Of a stretch of 64,000 nucleotides of DNA, positions 20,091 through 28,686 are shown piece after piece. This DNA is from Streptococcus shenyangsis (lineage in GTDB: Bacteria > Bacillota > Bacilli > Lactobacillales > Streptococcaceae). The stretch lies in the NCBI RefSeq assembly GCF_006385785.1, contig NZ_VFSH01000006.1:53282-117281 (forward strand), read 5' to 3'. The stretch's first letter is position 1, and every line of letters begins with the position of its first letter. The position numbers and the translations under genes were made by a program. The notes under the pieces are model-generated. The model worked only from the letters and a program-made list of their open reading frames with translations. It was not told the origin of the DNA and made no database searches.

Positions 20091-20705
20091 ATGATTCAAA
20101 ATGTTGTTACTTCAATAATCCTGTATTCTGGGACAGCCGTAGACTTACTTATTATCCTAATGTTATTTTTTGCCAAAAGAAAAAGCAGAAAAGACATCAT
20201 TAACATCTATTTAGGACAATTTCTAGGCTCTGTTAGTCTAATATTGCTAAGTTTGCTTTTTGCATTTGTCTTAAATTATATTCCTAGTAAAGAGATTTTA
20301 GGTTTACTCGGTTTGATTCCAATTTTCCTAGGCCTCAAAGTTTTGCTTTTAGGAGATTCTGATGGAGAAGCTATTGCAAAAGATGGTTTGCGAAAAGACA
20401 ATAAAAACCTGATTTTTCTAGTCGCTATGATTACTTTTGCAAGTTGTGGCGCTGACAATATTGGTGTCTTTGTCCCATATTTTATTACCTTAAATTTAGC
20501 GAATTTGATAGTGACTTTACTTACTTTTCTAGTCATGATTTATCTCTTGGTTTTTTCTGCCCAAAAATTAGCACAAGTCCCTTCTGTTGGAGAAATTTTG
20601 GAAAAATATAGCAGATGGTTTATTGCCGTTGTCTATTTAGGATTGGGGATATATATCCTGATTGAAAATAACAGTTTTGACATACTATGGACTATATTAG
20701 GCTAG
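20091..20705 (+). CDS. cadD: cadmium resistance transporter CadD
   Basis: A 204-residue membrane protein of the CadD family with about five to six membrane segments and the family stretch ASCGADNIGVFVPYF. It confers cadmium (and some zinc) tolerance, probably by efflux. I use the ATG at 20091, with GAGGTG five bases upstream; an ATG at 20079 overlaps the operator and has no site. The metal sensor gene cadX follows after 11 bases. The module is typical of mobile elements in Gram-positive bacteria. Confidence 0.9.
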   Translation: MIQNVVTSIILYSGTAVDLLIILMLFFAKRKSRKDIINIYLGQFLGSVSLILLSLLFAFVLNYIPSKEILGLLGLIPIFLGLKVLLLGDSDGEAIAKDGLRKDNKNLIFLVAMITFASCGADNIGVFVPYFITLNLANLIVTLLTFLVMIYLLVFSAQKLAQVPSVGEILEKYSRWFIAVVYLGLGIYILIENNSFDILWTILG

Positions 20706-20716
20706 GAGAAAATATT

Positions 20717-21055
20717 ATGAAAAAAGATAGTATCTGCCAAGTGAATGTTATAAATCAGCAAAATATTACAACCGCAACGAACTACCTTGAAAAGGAAAAA
20801 GTCCAAAAATCACTTCGCATTTTAACAAAATTTACCGATAATAAGCAGATAAATATCATCTTCTATCTTCTTGCTGTTGAAGAACTCTGTGTCTGTGATA
20901 TAGCCTGTTTACTAAATCTCAGTATGGCATCTGCCTCCCACCATCTTCGTAAACTAGCCAATCAAAACATCTTGGACACTAGAAGAGAGGGGAAAATTAT
21001 ATATTATTTTATAAAAGATGAGGAAATCAGAGATTTTTTTAATCAACTAGGATAA
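20717..21055 (+). CDS. cadX: ArsR/SmtB-family metal sensor CadX
   Basis: A 112-residue winged-helix repressor. The metal-binding signature ELCVCDIA is in the DNA-proximal helix, followed by the recognition region LNLSMASASHHLRKLANQ. It should dissociate from the cadD operator when cadmium binds. The start at 20717 has AGGAGA upstream. It forms a two-gene operon with cadD. Confidence 0.9.
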   Translation: MKKDSICQVNVINQQNITTATNYLEKEKVQKSLRILTKFTDNKQINIIFYLLAVEELCVCDIACLLNLSMASASHHLRKLANQNILDTRREGKIIYYFIKDEEIRDFFNQLG

Positions 21056-21097
21056 CAACTATTTTTACTACTTTTCCATGATTATAGGGGATTATAT

Positions 21098-21657
21098 ATG
21101 AAATTTTTTGATGAAAATTACTCACAAGAAATACATACTCGTATCAAATCTTTAAGAGAAAAATATAATTTAAAGCAAAGCTACCTAGGTAATGCAGGTC
21201 AAGTTAGCCAAGTTGAAAAGTAAAAGCGACAAGTTACCGCTTCAATATTGCTTTATTTGAATACTTAAACCGACTTGGACTATAAAGAAATTATTTTTAG
21301 AGATATTGCCAAGTTTGTTGAAAATCTGTTTTACCACTGCTTCAGCTCTATTATATTTAGAGATTTAGAAACTGTAAATAAAAGAATGAATTCTTTGTCG
21401 GATGATGACTTAATTTCTATACAATCTAGCTGTCTTAGACTTTCCAAGACATTCGCAAATTTCAATATTCAAAGAAAAAAATTTTTGATTTCTGATGAAA
21501 CTGAAAAAATTATCCATAATGGCAAAAAGGTCATTAAAAAATCAAAAAAGATAAATCAATTTCAACAACAATGGACACATACGCCGAGTTAGCACCGCAA
21601 AGAAAGTTAGAATCTGTTAATCTTTATATCGATAAGATTGATGAACTAACGCAATAA
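21098..21657 (+). pseudogene. degenerate helix-turn-helix protein gene
   Basis: From the ATG at 21098 the frame starts MKFFDENYSQEIHTRIKSLR, an HTH-like beginning, but has in-frame stops at 21221 (TAA), 21266 (TAA) and 21590 (TAG). A frameshift near 21580 would join the last part (LESVNLYIDKIDELTQ). The reconstructed product is about 185 residues. All lesions are point changes, so decay appears old and neutral. It resembles regulators found on mobile elements, but I cannot name it. Confidence 0.7.
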
Positions 21658-21671
21658 CTACTCTACCATTC

Positions 21672-21684
21672 ACTCTACCTTTTA
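21672..21684 (+). repeat. right copy of 13-bp direct repeat flanking the cad region
   Basis: ACTCTACCTTTTA, the same as at 19893-19905, preceded here by a partial copy ACTCTACC at 21659-21667. Confidence 0.4.
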
Positions 21685-21811
21685 TTATGTAGCATTCTAA
21701 AAACATTGATGTACCAACGTTTCTAACAGCTAAAATAGAAATTATTTAATCTTTTACAGACCTAAACTATTTCCCTATTTAGAATCTATTCATTCATATT
21801 TTATAAATTAA

Positions 21812-21955
21812 TTAGTAGATATCATTCTTAAAATCCTTGATATTTCTCTTGGGAACAGGCTTTGGATTTAGGAGCCAGGTATCCAAATCACGTTCAGGTG
21901 AGATATAAGGTTTGACTCGGTGGTCTTTATAAAACGTTTCTAAAATAGTTTTCAT
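21812..21955 (-). CDS. small conserved-looking protein, 47 residues
   Basis: A short minus-strand frame from ATG at 21955 to TAA at 21812. It starts MKTILETFYKDHRVKPYISP and ends NIKDFKNDIY; it is hydrophilic, proline- and tryptophan-containing, and has AAAGAGA about eight bases before the ATG. Composition looks coding, and no internal lesion is present. I do not recognise it; it could be an intact small gene or the tail of an eroded one. The rest of 21658-22038 shows no other gene. Confidence 0.4.
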   Translation of the reverse strand: MKTILETFYKDHRVKPYISPERDLDTWLLNPKPVPKRNIKDFKNDIY

Positions 21956-22038
21956 GACATTCTCTTTCTGATTTTTCTTTAAAATTATAGTAAATTTCTA
22001 AATGGTTTAAAAATTTTATAGTCTGTCAAGTTTTTTTC

Positions 22039-22066
22039 TTGACACCTGCCAGAAATCTGCTATAAT
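22039..22066 (+). promoter_or_regulatory. promoter of rpsP
   Basis: Consensus TTGACA (22039-22044) and TATAAT (22061-22066), 16 bases apart; strong, as expected for a ribosomal protein gene. Confidence 0.85.
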
Positions 22067-22130
22067 AGAACATGTGCTAAATAGCTCAGCTATTTCACTC
22101 AAATAAAAAATAAGAAAAGAGACTTTAAAA

Positions 22131-22403
22131 ATGGCAGTTAAAATCCGTTTAACTCGTATGGGTTCTAAGAAAAAACCTTTCTACCGTATCAACGTAGCAG
22201 ATTCACGTTCACCACGTGACGGACGTTTCATCGAAACAGTTGGAACTTACAACCCACTTGTTGCTGAAAACCAAGTAACTTTGAAAGAAGACCGCGTTCT
22301 TGCATGGTTGGCTGATGGAGCTCAACCTTCAGATACAGTACGTAACATCCTTTCAAAAGAAGGTGTATTGAAAAAATTCCACGATTCTAAATTCTCAAAA
22401 TAA
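22131..22403 (+). CDS. rpsP: 30S ribosomal protein S16
   Basis: A 90-residue S16 ([31 protein letters not shown], read over residues 1-31), needed for 30S assembly. It precedes khpA by 20 bases. In many Firmicutes rimM and trmD follow directly; here they are 3.5 kb away at 26.2 kb, separated by transport and hydrolase genes. Confidence 0.98.
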   Translation: MAVKIRLTRMGSKKKPFYRINVADSRSPRDGRFIETVGTYNPLVAENQVTLKEDRVLAWLADGAQPSDTVRNILSKEGVLKKFHDSKFSK

Positions 22404-22422
22404 GTTTAAAGTAGGTTGACAG

Positions 22423-22662
22423 ATGGATACGATTGAAAATCTCATTATTGCGATTGTGAAACCCTTGATTTCACAACCAGATGCCTTAACTATCAAGATT
22501 GAAGATACACCAGAATTTTTGGAATATCATTTGGATCTTGATCAAAGTGATGTGGGTCGTGTAATCGGTCGTAAGGGTCGCACTATTTCTGCGATAAGAA
22601 CGATTGTCTACTCTGTCCCAACTGAAGATAAAAAAGTAAGAATCGTTATTGACGAAAAATAA
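22423..22662 (+). CDS. khpA: KH-domain RNA-binding protein KhpA
   Basis: A 79-residue protein consisting of one KH domain, with the GxxG loop in [15 protein letters not shown]. In pneumococcus KhpA pairs with KhpB and affects cell elongation and division through RNA binding. It is co-transcribed with rpsP and has a terminator beginning six bases past its stop. Confidence 0.92.
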   Translation: MDTIENLIIAIVKPLISQPDALTIKIEDTPEFLEYHLDLDQSDVGRVIGRKGRTISAIRTIVYSVPTEDKKVRIVIDEK

Positions 22663-22667
22663 GAAGG

Positions 22668-22692
22668 GCGGGACGAATGTCTCGCTTTTTTT
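22668..22692 (+). terminator. terminator after khpA
   Basis: GCGGGAC - GAAT - GTCTCGC with seven T residues. The in-frame ATG at 22677 of the next gene is inside this hairpin loop. Confidence 0.8.
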
Positions 22693-23036
22693 GCAAGGAG
22701 CAGGATATAAAGGATTTAACGTTTAGACAATTACAAGACTACCTACTCGAACTTTACCAGCAGTTTCGGACTGAGGGAGGTCTCTTTATGAAGTTAGTGG
22801 AGGAAGTCGGAGAAGTAGCTGAGGTTTTGAATGGCCGTTCTGGTAGAAAAGAGGGAGTTCAGGATTCTAACGAGGAACTAGCAAAAGAACTGGCTGATAT
22901 CATTCACTATATCGTCGCAATAGCAGCTATTAATCATATTGACCTTACCAAGACTATCTTTGAGAAAGATAAAACTGCAGCCATTAAGTACCAACATGAA
23001 CGAGATTTGGAAGGATTTTTGAAGGGGGACCTCTAA
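22677..23036 (+). CDS. MazG-like nucleotide pyrophosphohydrolase, start codon doubtful
   Basis: A MazG/RS21-C6-like all-helical NTP pyrophosphohydrolase; metal-binding acidic residues are in KLVEEVGEVAEVL and ELADIIHYIVA. The only upstream ATG (22677) is inside a terminator hairpin. A good AAGGAG (22695-22700) is six bases before ATA at 22707, from which the protein would read (M)KDLTFRQLQDYLLEL. I suspect a former ATG changed to ATA. Expression may be low, so the gene may be functionally lost. The fold call is good, substrate unknown. Confidence 0.65.
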   Translation: MSRFFCKEQDIKDLTFRQLQDYLLELYQQFRTEGGLFMKLVEEVGEVAEVLNGRSGRKEGVQDSNEELAKELADIIHYIVAIAAINHIDLTKTIFEKDKTAAIKYQHERDLEGFLKGDL

Positions 23037-23051
23037 GACGATAAGAAATGA

Positions 23052-23234
23052 TTTTTTACTAATAAAGAAGGTATTAGTAAATATAAGAAAGATAAAGCAA
23101 GGAAACTGGCAGTTTATATTATCAAAGTAAGGAATCTCCAAGAGGCAGATAAGTTAGAGCTTGTGAGACAAGAACGAGAAATGCAGATTAGACTCGTAGA
23201 CTCCTTTTTACTCAATGAACTAGATAAACGGTGA
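23052..23234 (+). pseudogene. start-less frame, probable remnant
   Basis: A 60-codon frame without start, with residues KYKKDKARKLAVYIIKV and ending SFLLNELDKR. It is charged and helical and looks like the end of a lost gene. Also in this 23037-23363 space is a hairpin AATCCTAG...CTAGGATT (23252-23276). No intact gene. Confidence 0.35.
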
Positions 23235-23363
23235 AAGTAGGCATAAAAAACCAATCCTAGAAATAGCATCTAGGATTCTACTATGCTACAATTGAAAGAT
23301 AGTCTCAAAGAATTCTAGTCAATCAATCTTGAGAATAGCTATTTTTAAAAGGAGTAACAGTCT

Positions 23364-24266
23364 ATGAACGAGAAAACAAAAGCTTACCTAGCAGCCTTAT
23401 CCTTTTCAGCCATCATTGGATTTTCTTTTTTATTTACTAAGATTGCTTTAGGCTATGCCAGTCCTCTCACAAACTTAGCGCATCGCTATACAATCGCAGC
23501 TTTAGTAATGGTTGTTCTTCATCAAACCAAACTTATTAAAGTGAGTTTAAGTAGAAAAGATATTCTTTCTATTCTTCCTATGAGTCTTTTCTATCCTCTT
23601 CTCTTTTTTATTTTTCAATCCTTTGCTTTACAGTATATATCGTCTTCTGAAGCTGGAATTTTACAGGCTCTTGTCCCGATTTTTACGCTCCTTTTAGCAT
23701 CGGCCTTTCTCAAGGAAAAGACAAGCTTGCTTCAAAAGTTCTTTTTATTTTTATCTGTAGCAGGAGTAGTTTTTATCTTCCTTAGTAAAGGAGCTAACTT
23801 TGGTACTGAGACTGCTAGCTTTGGCTTTCTCTTGATGTTGGGATCTGTTCTTGCTAATGCAATAAACAATATTCTCAGCAAGGCTAAAGGAGGTCGCTAT
23901 CGGGCCATGGATATGACAGCTGTTGTGATATTTGTTGGCTTCGTCACCTTTAATACACTGAGTCTGACCTCTCACTATCTAGAGGGGAACATATTAGCTT
24001 ACTTTGCGCCACTTGGACAGGTATCTTATCTGCTGTCAATTCTCTATTTGGGAATTCTAGCCTCTATCGTTACTGGTAGTCTCTCTATCTATGCTATTGT
24101 TCGACTTGGAGCATCAACCGTCAGTGTATTTGGTAATCTTGGAACAGTTTTGACCATTCTAGCCGGAGCCCTTATCCTCCACGAACCAATTTATAGCTAC
24201 CATGTGATCGGAGCAACTTTGATTATTGCTGGAATTTTAGGCATGAATCTGATGAGAAAAAAGTAA
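23364..24266 (+). CDS. EamA/DMT-family transporter
   Basis: A 300-residue membrane protein with ten predicted transmembrane segments in two EamA repeats (residues 8-140 and 155-295); the second repeat ends in the typical GATLIIAGILGMNL. Such proteins export or import small metabolites, often amino acids or nucleotide precursors; the substrate cannot be told. AAAGGAG lies before the ATG. It stands alone. Confidence 0.88.
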   Translation: MNEKTKAYLAALSFSAIIGFSFLFTKIALGYASPLTNLAHRYTIAALVMVVLHQTKLIKVSLSRKDILSILPMSLFYPLLFFIFQSFALQYISSSEAGILQALVPIFTLLLASAFLKEKTSLLQKFFLFLSVAGVVFIFLSKGANFGTETASFGFLLMLGSVLANAINNILSKAKGGRYRAMDMTAVVIFVGFVTFNTLSLTSHYLEGNILAYFAPLGQVSYLLSILYLGILASIVTGSLSIYAIVRLGASTVSVFGNLGTVLTILAGALILHEPIYSYHVIGATLIIAGILGMNLMRKK

Positions 24267-24267
24267 A

Positions 24268-24291
24268 GATTGCTTAGCAGTCTTTTTCTTA
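24268..24291 (+). terminator. terminator after the EamA gene
   Basis: AGATTGC - TTA - GCAGTCT with T run; one mismatch in the stem. Confidence 0.65.
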
Positions 24292-24415
24292 ATCAAGGTT
24301 GTGCAGAAAATTCAAAATTTTTAATGAACTTAAGTTTAGAAAATGATGATTTTAATATAGCATGATAAAATAGATAAAAAGAATGACACTAGGATAAAGA
24401 GGAGAGAGTGTAATA

Positions 24416-25273
24416 ATGAAGCAAAATGATATAGCTGAAGCTATTGCTTTTTATGAAAGAAAACACGAGATGTTAGAGCGCCACATTGTACCTGTCGTAG
24501 ATTGTGATTTGGCTGTTTATCATCGTCCTGGAAGCTCAAGTAAGGGACACATTATTTTTTATCATGGAGCTTGTGGTCGTAGTCAGATGTGGGCTCACCA
24601 GTATGATGCCTTTGAAGGATTTGACCTCTACTTTGTCAATGTTAGAGGACAGGGTGAATCACCTATGAAAGTTGGTCTACCTGACTTAGAAGGTGCTGTT
24701 CAAGATGTAGATGCTATTTTGTCCTATTTCCAGTTGGATAAGGTGATATTGGTTGGTCATTCTTGGGGAGGAAATCCTCTTCAAGAGTACACCTATCGTC
24801 ATCCAGAAAGAGTTCTAGCCTTGGTCATGGTAGATAGTTGGGGGCAGCATCGTTACCTATCAGATAAAGAGAGAAATCGCATAAAATATAGTTCTCTTAT
24901 GTATAAAACGGTTCCTTGGAAGATGATTGCAGATAAGAACTCAAAAATGTGTACAGATAATCCTATCACAAGAGAATTAGTCAAGACGGCCATTATAGAA
25001 ACTGGGAGAGATGTTTTTTTGAACCTTGGAATCACAGGTTTCTTAGCTGTCCATGAGATAGAAGGTTATCAAGGAAATCCTCCTATGCTATTAGTAAGAG
25101 GAGAAAATGATTTTCCCAAACACCTAAAAATGATCTACGATGGGATCATTGCCTTAAATCCAAATGCGCGTCAAGTAACAATTGCAGATAGCAAACACCA
25201 GCCTATGAATGACCATCCTGAAGAGTTTAATCAGCTTATTGGTGAATTTTTTGAAGAAGTAGTAGCTCTGTAA
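24416..25273 (+). CDS. alpha/beta hydrolase
   Basis: A 285-residue cytoplasmic hydrolase. The oxyanion region is FYHGACGRSQMW, the nucleophile elbow GHSWGG (Ser116), and a late histidine in ADSKHQPMNDHPE. It resembles esterases and lactonases of the alpha/beta hydrolase superfamily; the substrate is unknown. GGAGAG is upstream. A second, unrelated hydrolase follows. Confidence 0.85.
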   Translation: MKQNDIAEAIAFYERKHEMLERHIVPVVDCDLAVYHRPGSSSKGHIIFYHGACGRSQMWAHQYDAFEGFDLYFVNVRGQGESPMKVGLPDLEGAVQDVDAILSYFQLDKVILVGHSWGGNPLQEYTYRHPERVLALVMVDSWGQHRYLSDKERNRIKYSSLMYKTVPWKMIADKNSKMCTDNPITRELVKTAIIETGRDVFLNLGITGFLAVHEIEGYQGNPPMLLVRGENDFPKHLKMIYDGIIALNPNARQVTIADSKHQPMNDHPEEFNQLIGEFFEEVVAL

Positions 25274-25370
25274 GATGAGACTTATCCAACTTGAGAAAAT
25301 CCTTGGAACGTGATAAAATAAAGGATAAGGATTTTTAATAATTCATTATATAGAATGAGTGGATTTCTTT

Positions 25371-26159
25371 ATGAAGAGGATTGAAGTATCTACAGAAATT
25401 GGTAGTCTCTCTGTTACTTATCAAAAGCAAAAGAAAATGCTAGTTTGTTTAAGTGGCGCAGGTTTGCTACCAAGTTATGAAAATTTTTCACTTATACTTG
25501 AAAAACTTCCTCCTACAATTGGTTATTTGACTATTGATTTTCCGAACACAGGTAGGAGTCCGATTCATGACCAAGCTGGAAAAAATCTAGATAATCTTGC
25601 AGATGCGGTTTATGAAGTACTTGAAGAATTAGGGATTTCTGAATATATACTTTGTGTACATAGTTTGAGTGGAATTTTAGCTTGCAAATTACTCAAGAAA
25701 CCAATTAAGTGTCAGGCTTTACTAGCAATTGAACCGACAACTAAAAACGTCATGTTTGCTGATTTTTCAGAAAATCCTTATCCAGAAATGGAAGAGCAGA
25801 TGAGGCTGATTGAGGAGTGTGGTCCTGAACTTTATTTTAAGAACTTAACTCAAGTCACATTTAGCCCTGAAACTAATAAAGAAATCTGGGAATTAATGCA
25901 AGAAAAAGGCTTAGAGTTGGAAAATCAAGATCCAGAATTTCAGATATCTGGAGAGATTACTGAGGAAGATTTTGAGAATGTATCTATAGAATCTTATATC
26001 CCTGTATTTATTTTTTGTCAGGCTTATAGAGAAAAAGAGTACATAGAATCAGAATATTGGACTTCCAATACTAAACTCATTTTAGGAGGGAATCACCATT
26101 ATTTACAATGGTCAGAATCAGAAAAAATTGCGACTATTATTCGAGAATTGTCAGAATAA
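25371..26159 (+). CDS. alpha/beta hydrolase, second type
   Basis: A 262-residue hydrolase with nucleophile elbow CVHSLSG (Ser98) and a histidine in GGNHHYLQWS. I prefer the ATG at 25371 (MKRIEVSTEIG) over the GTG at 25359; neither has a strong ribosome binding site. It is distinct from its neighbour in sequence and was probably acquired separately. No substrate can be named. Confidence 0.75.
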   Translation: MKRIEVSTEIGSLSVTYQKQKKMLVCLSGAGLLPSYENFSLILEKLPPTIGYLTIDFPNTGRSPIHDQAGKNLDNLADAVYEVLEELGISEYILCVHSLSGILACKLLKKPIKCQALLAIEPTTKNVMFADFSENPYPEMEEQMRLIEECGPELYFKNLTQVTFSPETNKEIWELMQEKGLELENQDPEFQISGEITEEDFENVSIESYIPVFIFCQAYREKEYIESEYWTSNTKLILGGNHHYLQWSESEKIATIIRELSE

Positions 26160-26189
26160 GATGGAAAGAAATAGACTACAGGAGACAAG

Positions 26190-26708
26190 ATGAACTACTT
26201 TAATGTTGGGAAAATCGTCAATACGCAGGGGTTGCAGGGTGAGATGCGAGTCTTGTCTGTGACAGATTTTGCAGAAGAACGGTTTAAAAAAGGTGCTGAG
26301 CTGGCCTTGTTTGATGAAAAAGATCAGTTTGTCCAAACAGTGACCATCGCTAGCCACCGTAAACAGAAGAACTTTGACATTATTAAATTCAAAGATATGT
26401 ACCATATCAATGCTATCGAAAAGTACAAGGGATACAGTCTCAAGGTCGCTGAGGAGGATTTGAATGACCTAGACGATGGTGAATTCTACTATCACGAGAT
26501 TATTGGTTTGGAAGTCTATGAGGGAGATAACTTGATTGGAACCATCAAGGAAATCCTGCAACCAGGTGCTAATGATGTCTGGGTGGTCAAGCGAAAAGGC
26601 AAGCGTGATTTGCTTTTACCTTATATCCCACCAGTGGTTCTCAATGTTGATATTCCAAATAAACGAGTTGATGTGGAAATCTTAGAAGGGTTAGACGATG
26701 AAAATTGA
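26190..26708 (+). CDS. rimM: ribosome maturation factor RimM
   Basis: A 172-residue RimM with the N-terminal barrel ([21 protein letters not shown] over residues 1-21) and a C-terminal PRC barrel ([10 protein letters not shown]). It assists maturation of the 30S head domain. It overlaps trmD by eleven bases, the conserved arrangement. GGAGA precedes the ATG. Confidence 0.96.
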   Translation: MNYFNVGKIVNTQGLQGEMRVLSVTDFAEERFKKGAELALFDEKDQFVQTVTIASHRKQKNFDIIKFKDMYHINAIEKYKGYSLKVAEEDLNDLDDGEFYYHEIIGLEVYEGDNLIGTIKEILQPGANDVWVVKRKGKRDLLLPYIPPVVLNVDIPNKRVDVEILEGLDDEN

Positions 26709-27417
26709 TATTTTAACCCTCTTTCCAGAGATGTTCTCTCCACTGGAGCATTCAATCGTTGGAAAGGCTCGAGAAAAAGGGCTCTTGGATATCCAGTATC
26801 ATAATTTTCGAGAAAACGCTGAAAAGGCCCGCCATGTCGATGATGAGCCTTACGGAGGTGGCCAGGGGATGCTGCTCCGAGCTCAACCTATTTTCGATGC
26901 CTTTGATGCTATTGAAAAGAAAAATCCGCGCGTCATTCTCCTCGATCCTGCTGGAAAACAGTTTGATCAGGCTTATGCTGAAGATTTGGCTCAAGAGGAA
27001 GAGCTGATCTTTATCTGTGGGCACTACGAGGGTTATGATGAGCGCATTAAGACCTTAGTAACGGATGAGATTTCCCTAGGCGACTATGTCCTCACTGGTG
27101 GAGAATTGGCAGCTATGACCATGATTGATGCTACGGTACGCCTGATTCCAGAAGTGATTGGCAAAGAGTCTAGTCACCAAGATGATAGTTTTTCTTCAGG
27201 CCTTCTTGAATACCCTCAGTACACACGTCCCTATAATTATCGAGGTATGGTTGTGCCAGATGTACTGATGAGTGGACACCATGAGAAGATTCGTCAGTGG
27301 CGCCTGTATGAGAGTTTGAAGAAAACCTACGAGCGCAGACCGGATTTGCTTGAACATTATCAACTGACAGCAGAAGAAGAAAAAATGCTGGCAGAAATTA
27401 AAGAAAACAAAGAATAA
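26698..27417 (+). CDS. trmD: tRNA (guanine-N1)-methyltransferase
   Basis: A 239-residue SPOUT-fold methyltransferase that makes m1G37 in tRNAs with a G at position 36. The knot motif is visible ([28 protein letters not shown]), as is the C-terminal tRNA contact region. Overlaps rimM and precedes an ATP-cone gene by 11 bases. Confidence 0.97.
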   Translation: MKIDILTLFPEMFSPLEHSIVGKAREKGLLDIQYHNFRENAEKARHVDDEPYGGGQGMLLRAQPIFDAFDAIEKKNPRVILLDPAGKQFDQAYAEDLAQEEELIFICGHYEGYDERIKTLVTDEISLGDYVLTGGELAAMTMIDATVRLIPEVIGKESSHQDDSFSSGLLEYPQYTRPYNYRGMVVPDVLMSGHHEKIRQWRLYESLKKTYERRPDLLEHYQLTAEEEKMLAEIKENKE

Positions 27418-27428
27418 AGGAGAAACCT

Positions 27429-27767
27429 ATGCAAGTAATCAAACGTGATGGAGAAATTGCTGAATTTAATCCAGATAAGATTTACCAAGCCATCTTAAAG
27501 GCAGCTCAGACTGTCTATGTATTAACAGATGATTTGCGTCAAAACCTTGCACAAGTCACTAAGAAAGTGGTTTTGGATTTGGAAGAAGCCAAGGTGGAAC
27601 GTGCTACCATCAGCATGATTCAGTCTTTGGTTGAGCATCGTTTATTGGGTGCAGGTTACATTACCATTGCTGAACACTACATTTCCTATCGTCTACAACG
27701 TGACTTGGAAAGAAGTGGTTATGGAGACCATATCGCTGTTCATTTACATTTTGAACAAATTCGCTAA
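27429..27767 (+). CDS. stand-alone ATP-cone domain protein
   Basis: A 112-residue protein that is essentially one ATP-cone (MQVIKRDGEIAEFNPDKIYQAILKA over residues 1-25). ATP cones normally regulate ribonucleotide reductase or occur in NrdR after a zinc ribbon; here there is no zinc ribbon and no reductase domain. AAGGAG precedes the ATG and the gene follows trmD closely. It could sense nucleotides for an unknown partner. Confidence 0.8.
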   Translation: MQVIKRDGEIAEFNPDKIYQAILKAAQTVYVLTDDLRQNLAQVTKKVVLDLEEAKVERATISMIQSLVEHRLLGAGYITIAEHYISYRLQRDLERSGYGDHIAVHLHFEQIR

Positions 27768-27769
27768 GA

Positions 27770-27803
27770 AAAAGAGTGGGATGAAGCAACTACATCTCAC
27801 TCT
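27770..27803. terminator. bidirectional terminator
   Basis: AAGAGTGGGATG and CATCTCACTCTT form a stem between two convergent genes; the TGA stop of the minus-strand gene is within it. Confidence 0.75.
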
Positions 27804-28117
27804 TTCTTAAATCTATTTTTTTGAGCTGTTTGGACGGTTGAAGGGACAAATCGCAGGCGTTGAATATCGCTTATGCGGATAATACGAGTCACATTTTTGG
27901 CAAAATTTTTCACGATAATTTGCTGACGTTGTTGATCGTATTTGATGATGTCACCTGTAAAGCTTGCCTCAGACAAGATAAGGTGAACTGCGGTTTGTTT
28001 CTGGATAGCCTCTTCAATAGTGGCTGTAAGGGAGTTGGTTTCAGTATGGTCTGGTTGGTCATGTCCATTTAAAAAGTCATGTATTTTATCTAGAGCTTGC
28101 TGGAATTTATGTCTCAT
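27797..28117 (-). CDS. conserved hypothetical protein
   Basis: A 106-residue cytoplasmic protein with a helical N-terminal half and a beta-rich C-terminal half (HLILSEASFTGDIIKYDQQ, KNVTRIIRISDIQRLRFV), which looks like a YolD-type or SH3-like small domain. I do not recognise a named family. GGAGG upstream supports the start. It is a single gene on this strand. Confidence 0.65.
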   Translation of the reverse strand: MRHKFQQALDKIHDFLNGHDQPDHTETNSLTATIEEAIQKQTAVHLILSEASFTGDIIKYDQQRQQIIVKNFAKNVTRIIRISDIQRLRFVPSTVQTAQKNRFKKE

Positions 28118-28215
28118 ATTGGCCTCCCTTCTTTTATATCAATATTATATAAAATTTTCCTAAAATCTACAAGATTTTACGAATAATCAAATGAAAGCTA
28201 AAAAAGGAGAAGAAA

Positions 28216-28431
28216 ATGGCAGAATTTACATTTGAAATTGAAGAGCATTTGTTGACTCTTTCTGAAAACGAAAAAGGTTGGACTAAGGAAATCAACCGTG
28301 TGAGCTTTAATGGTGCCCCTGCAAAGTTTGATATTCGTGCTTGGAGCCCAGATCATACTAAAATGGGCAAAGGAATTACTCTCTCTAATGAAGAATTTCA
28401 AACCATGGTGGATGCTTTTAAAGGAAACTAA
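28216..28431 (+). CDS. YdbC-like PC4-family nucleic-acid-binding protein
   Basis: A 71-residue protein (MAEFTFEIEEHLLTLS...WTKEINRVSFNG) of the YdbC/PC4 fold described in Lactococcus, which binds single-stranded DNA. Length and pattern fit the whole family domain. AAGGAG precedes the ATG. A BOX element starts at its stop codon. Confidence 0.8.
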   Translation: MAEFTFEIEEHLLTLSENEKGWTKEINRVSFNGAPAKFDIRAWSPDHTKMGKGITLSNEEFQTMVDAFKGN

Positions 28432-28630
28432 TACTCTTCGAAAATCTCTTCAAACCGAGTCAGCTTCGCCTTGCCGTACGTGTATGGTTACTGACTTCGT
28501 CAGTTCTATCCACAACCTCAAAACAGTGTTTTGAGCTGACTTCGTCAATCTTTATTTACAACCTCAAAGCAGTGCTTTGAGCAACCTGTGGCTAGTTTCC
28601 TAGTTGGCTCTTTGATTTTCATTGAGTATA
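28430..28630 (+). repeat. BOX element (A-B-B-C)
   Basis: A complete BOX in plus orientation: box A ATACTCTTCGAAAATCTC..., two B-type units, and box C ending TTTTCATTGAGTATA. It begins within the stop codon of the YdbC-like gene. Confidence 0.93.
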
Positions 28631-28646
28631 AGTTTTCAAAATAAAG

Positions 28647-28686
28647 GAAAAGGATACTGAGTCATTACAACTCGATATCCTTTTTT
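28647..28686. terminator. bioY terminator
   Basis: AAAAGGATA and TATCCTTTTTT enclose GAGTCATTACAACTC; overlaps the bioY stop region and can act on both strands. Confidence 0.7.

Noticed and set aside
27429..27767. Calling the ATP-cone protein NrdR
   Set aside because: No N-terminal zinc ribbon (no CPxC pairs) is encoded in or just before the frame.
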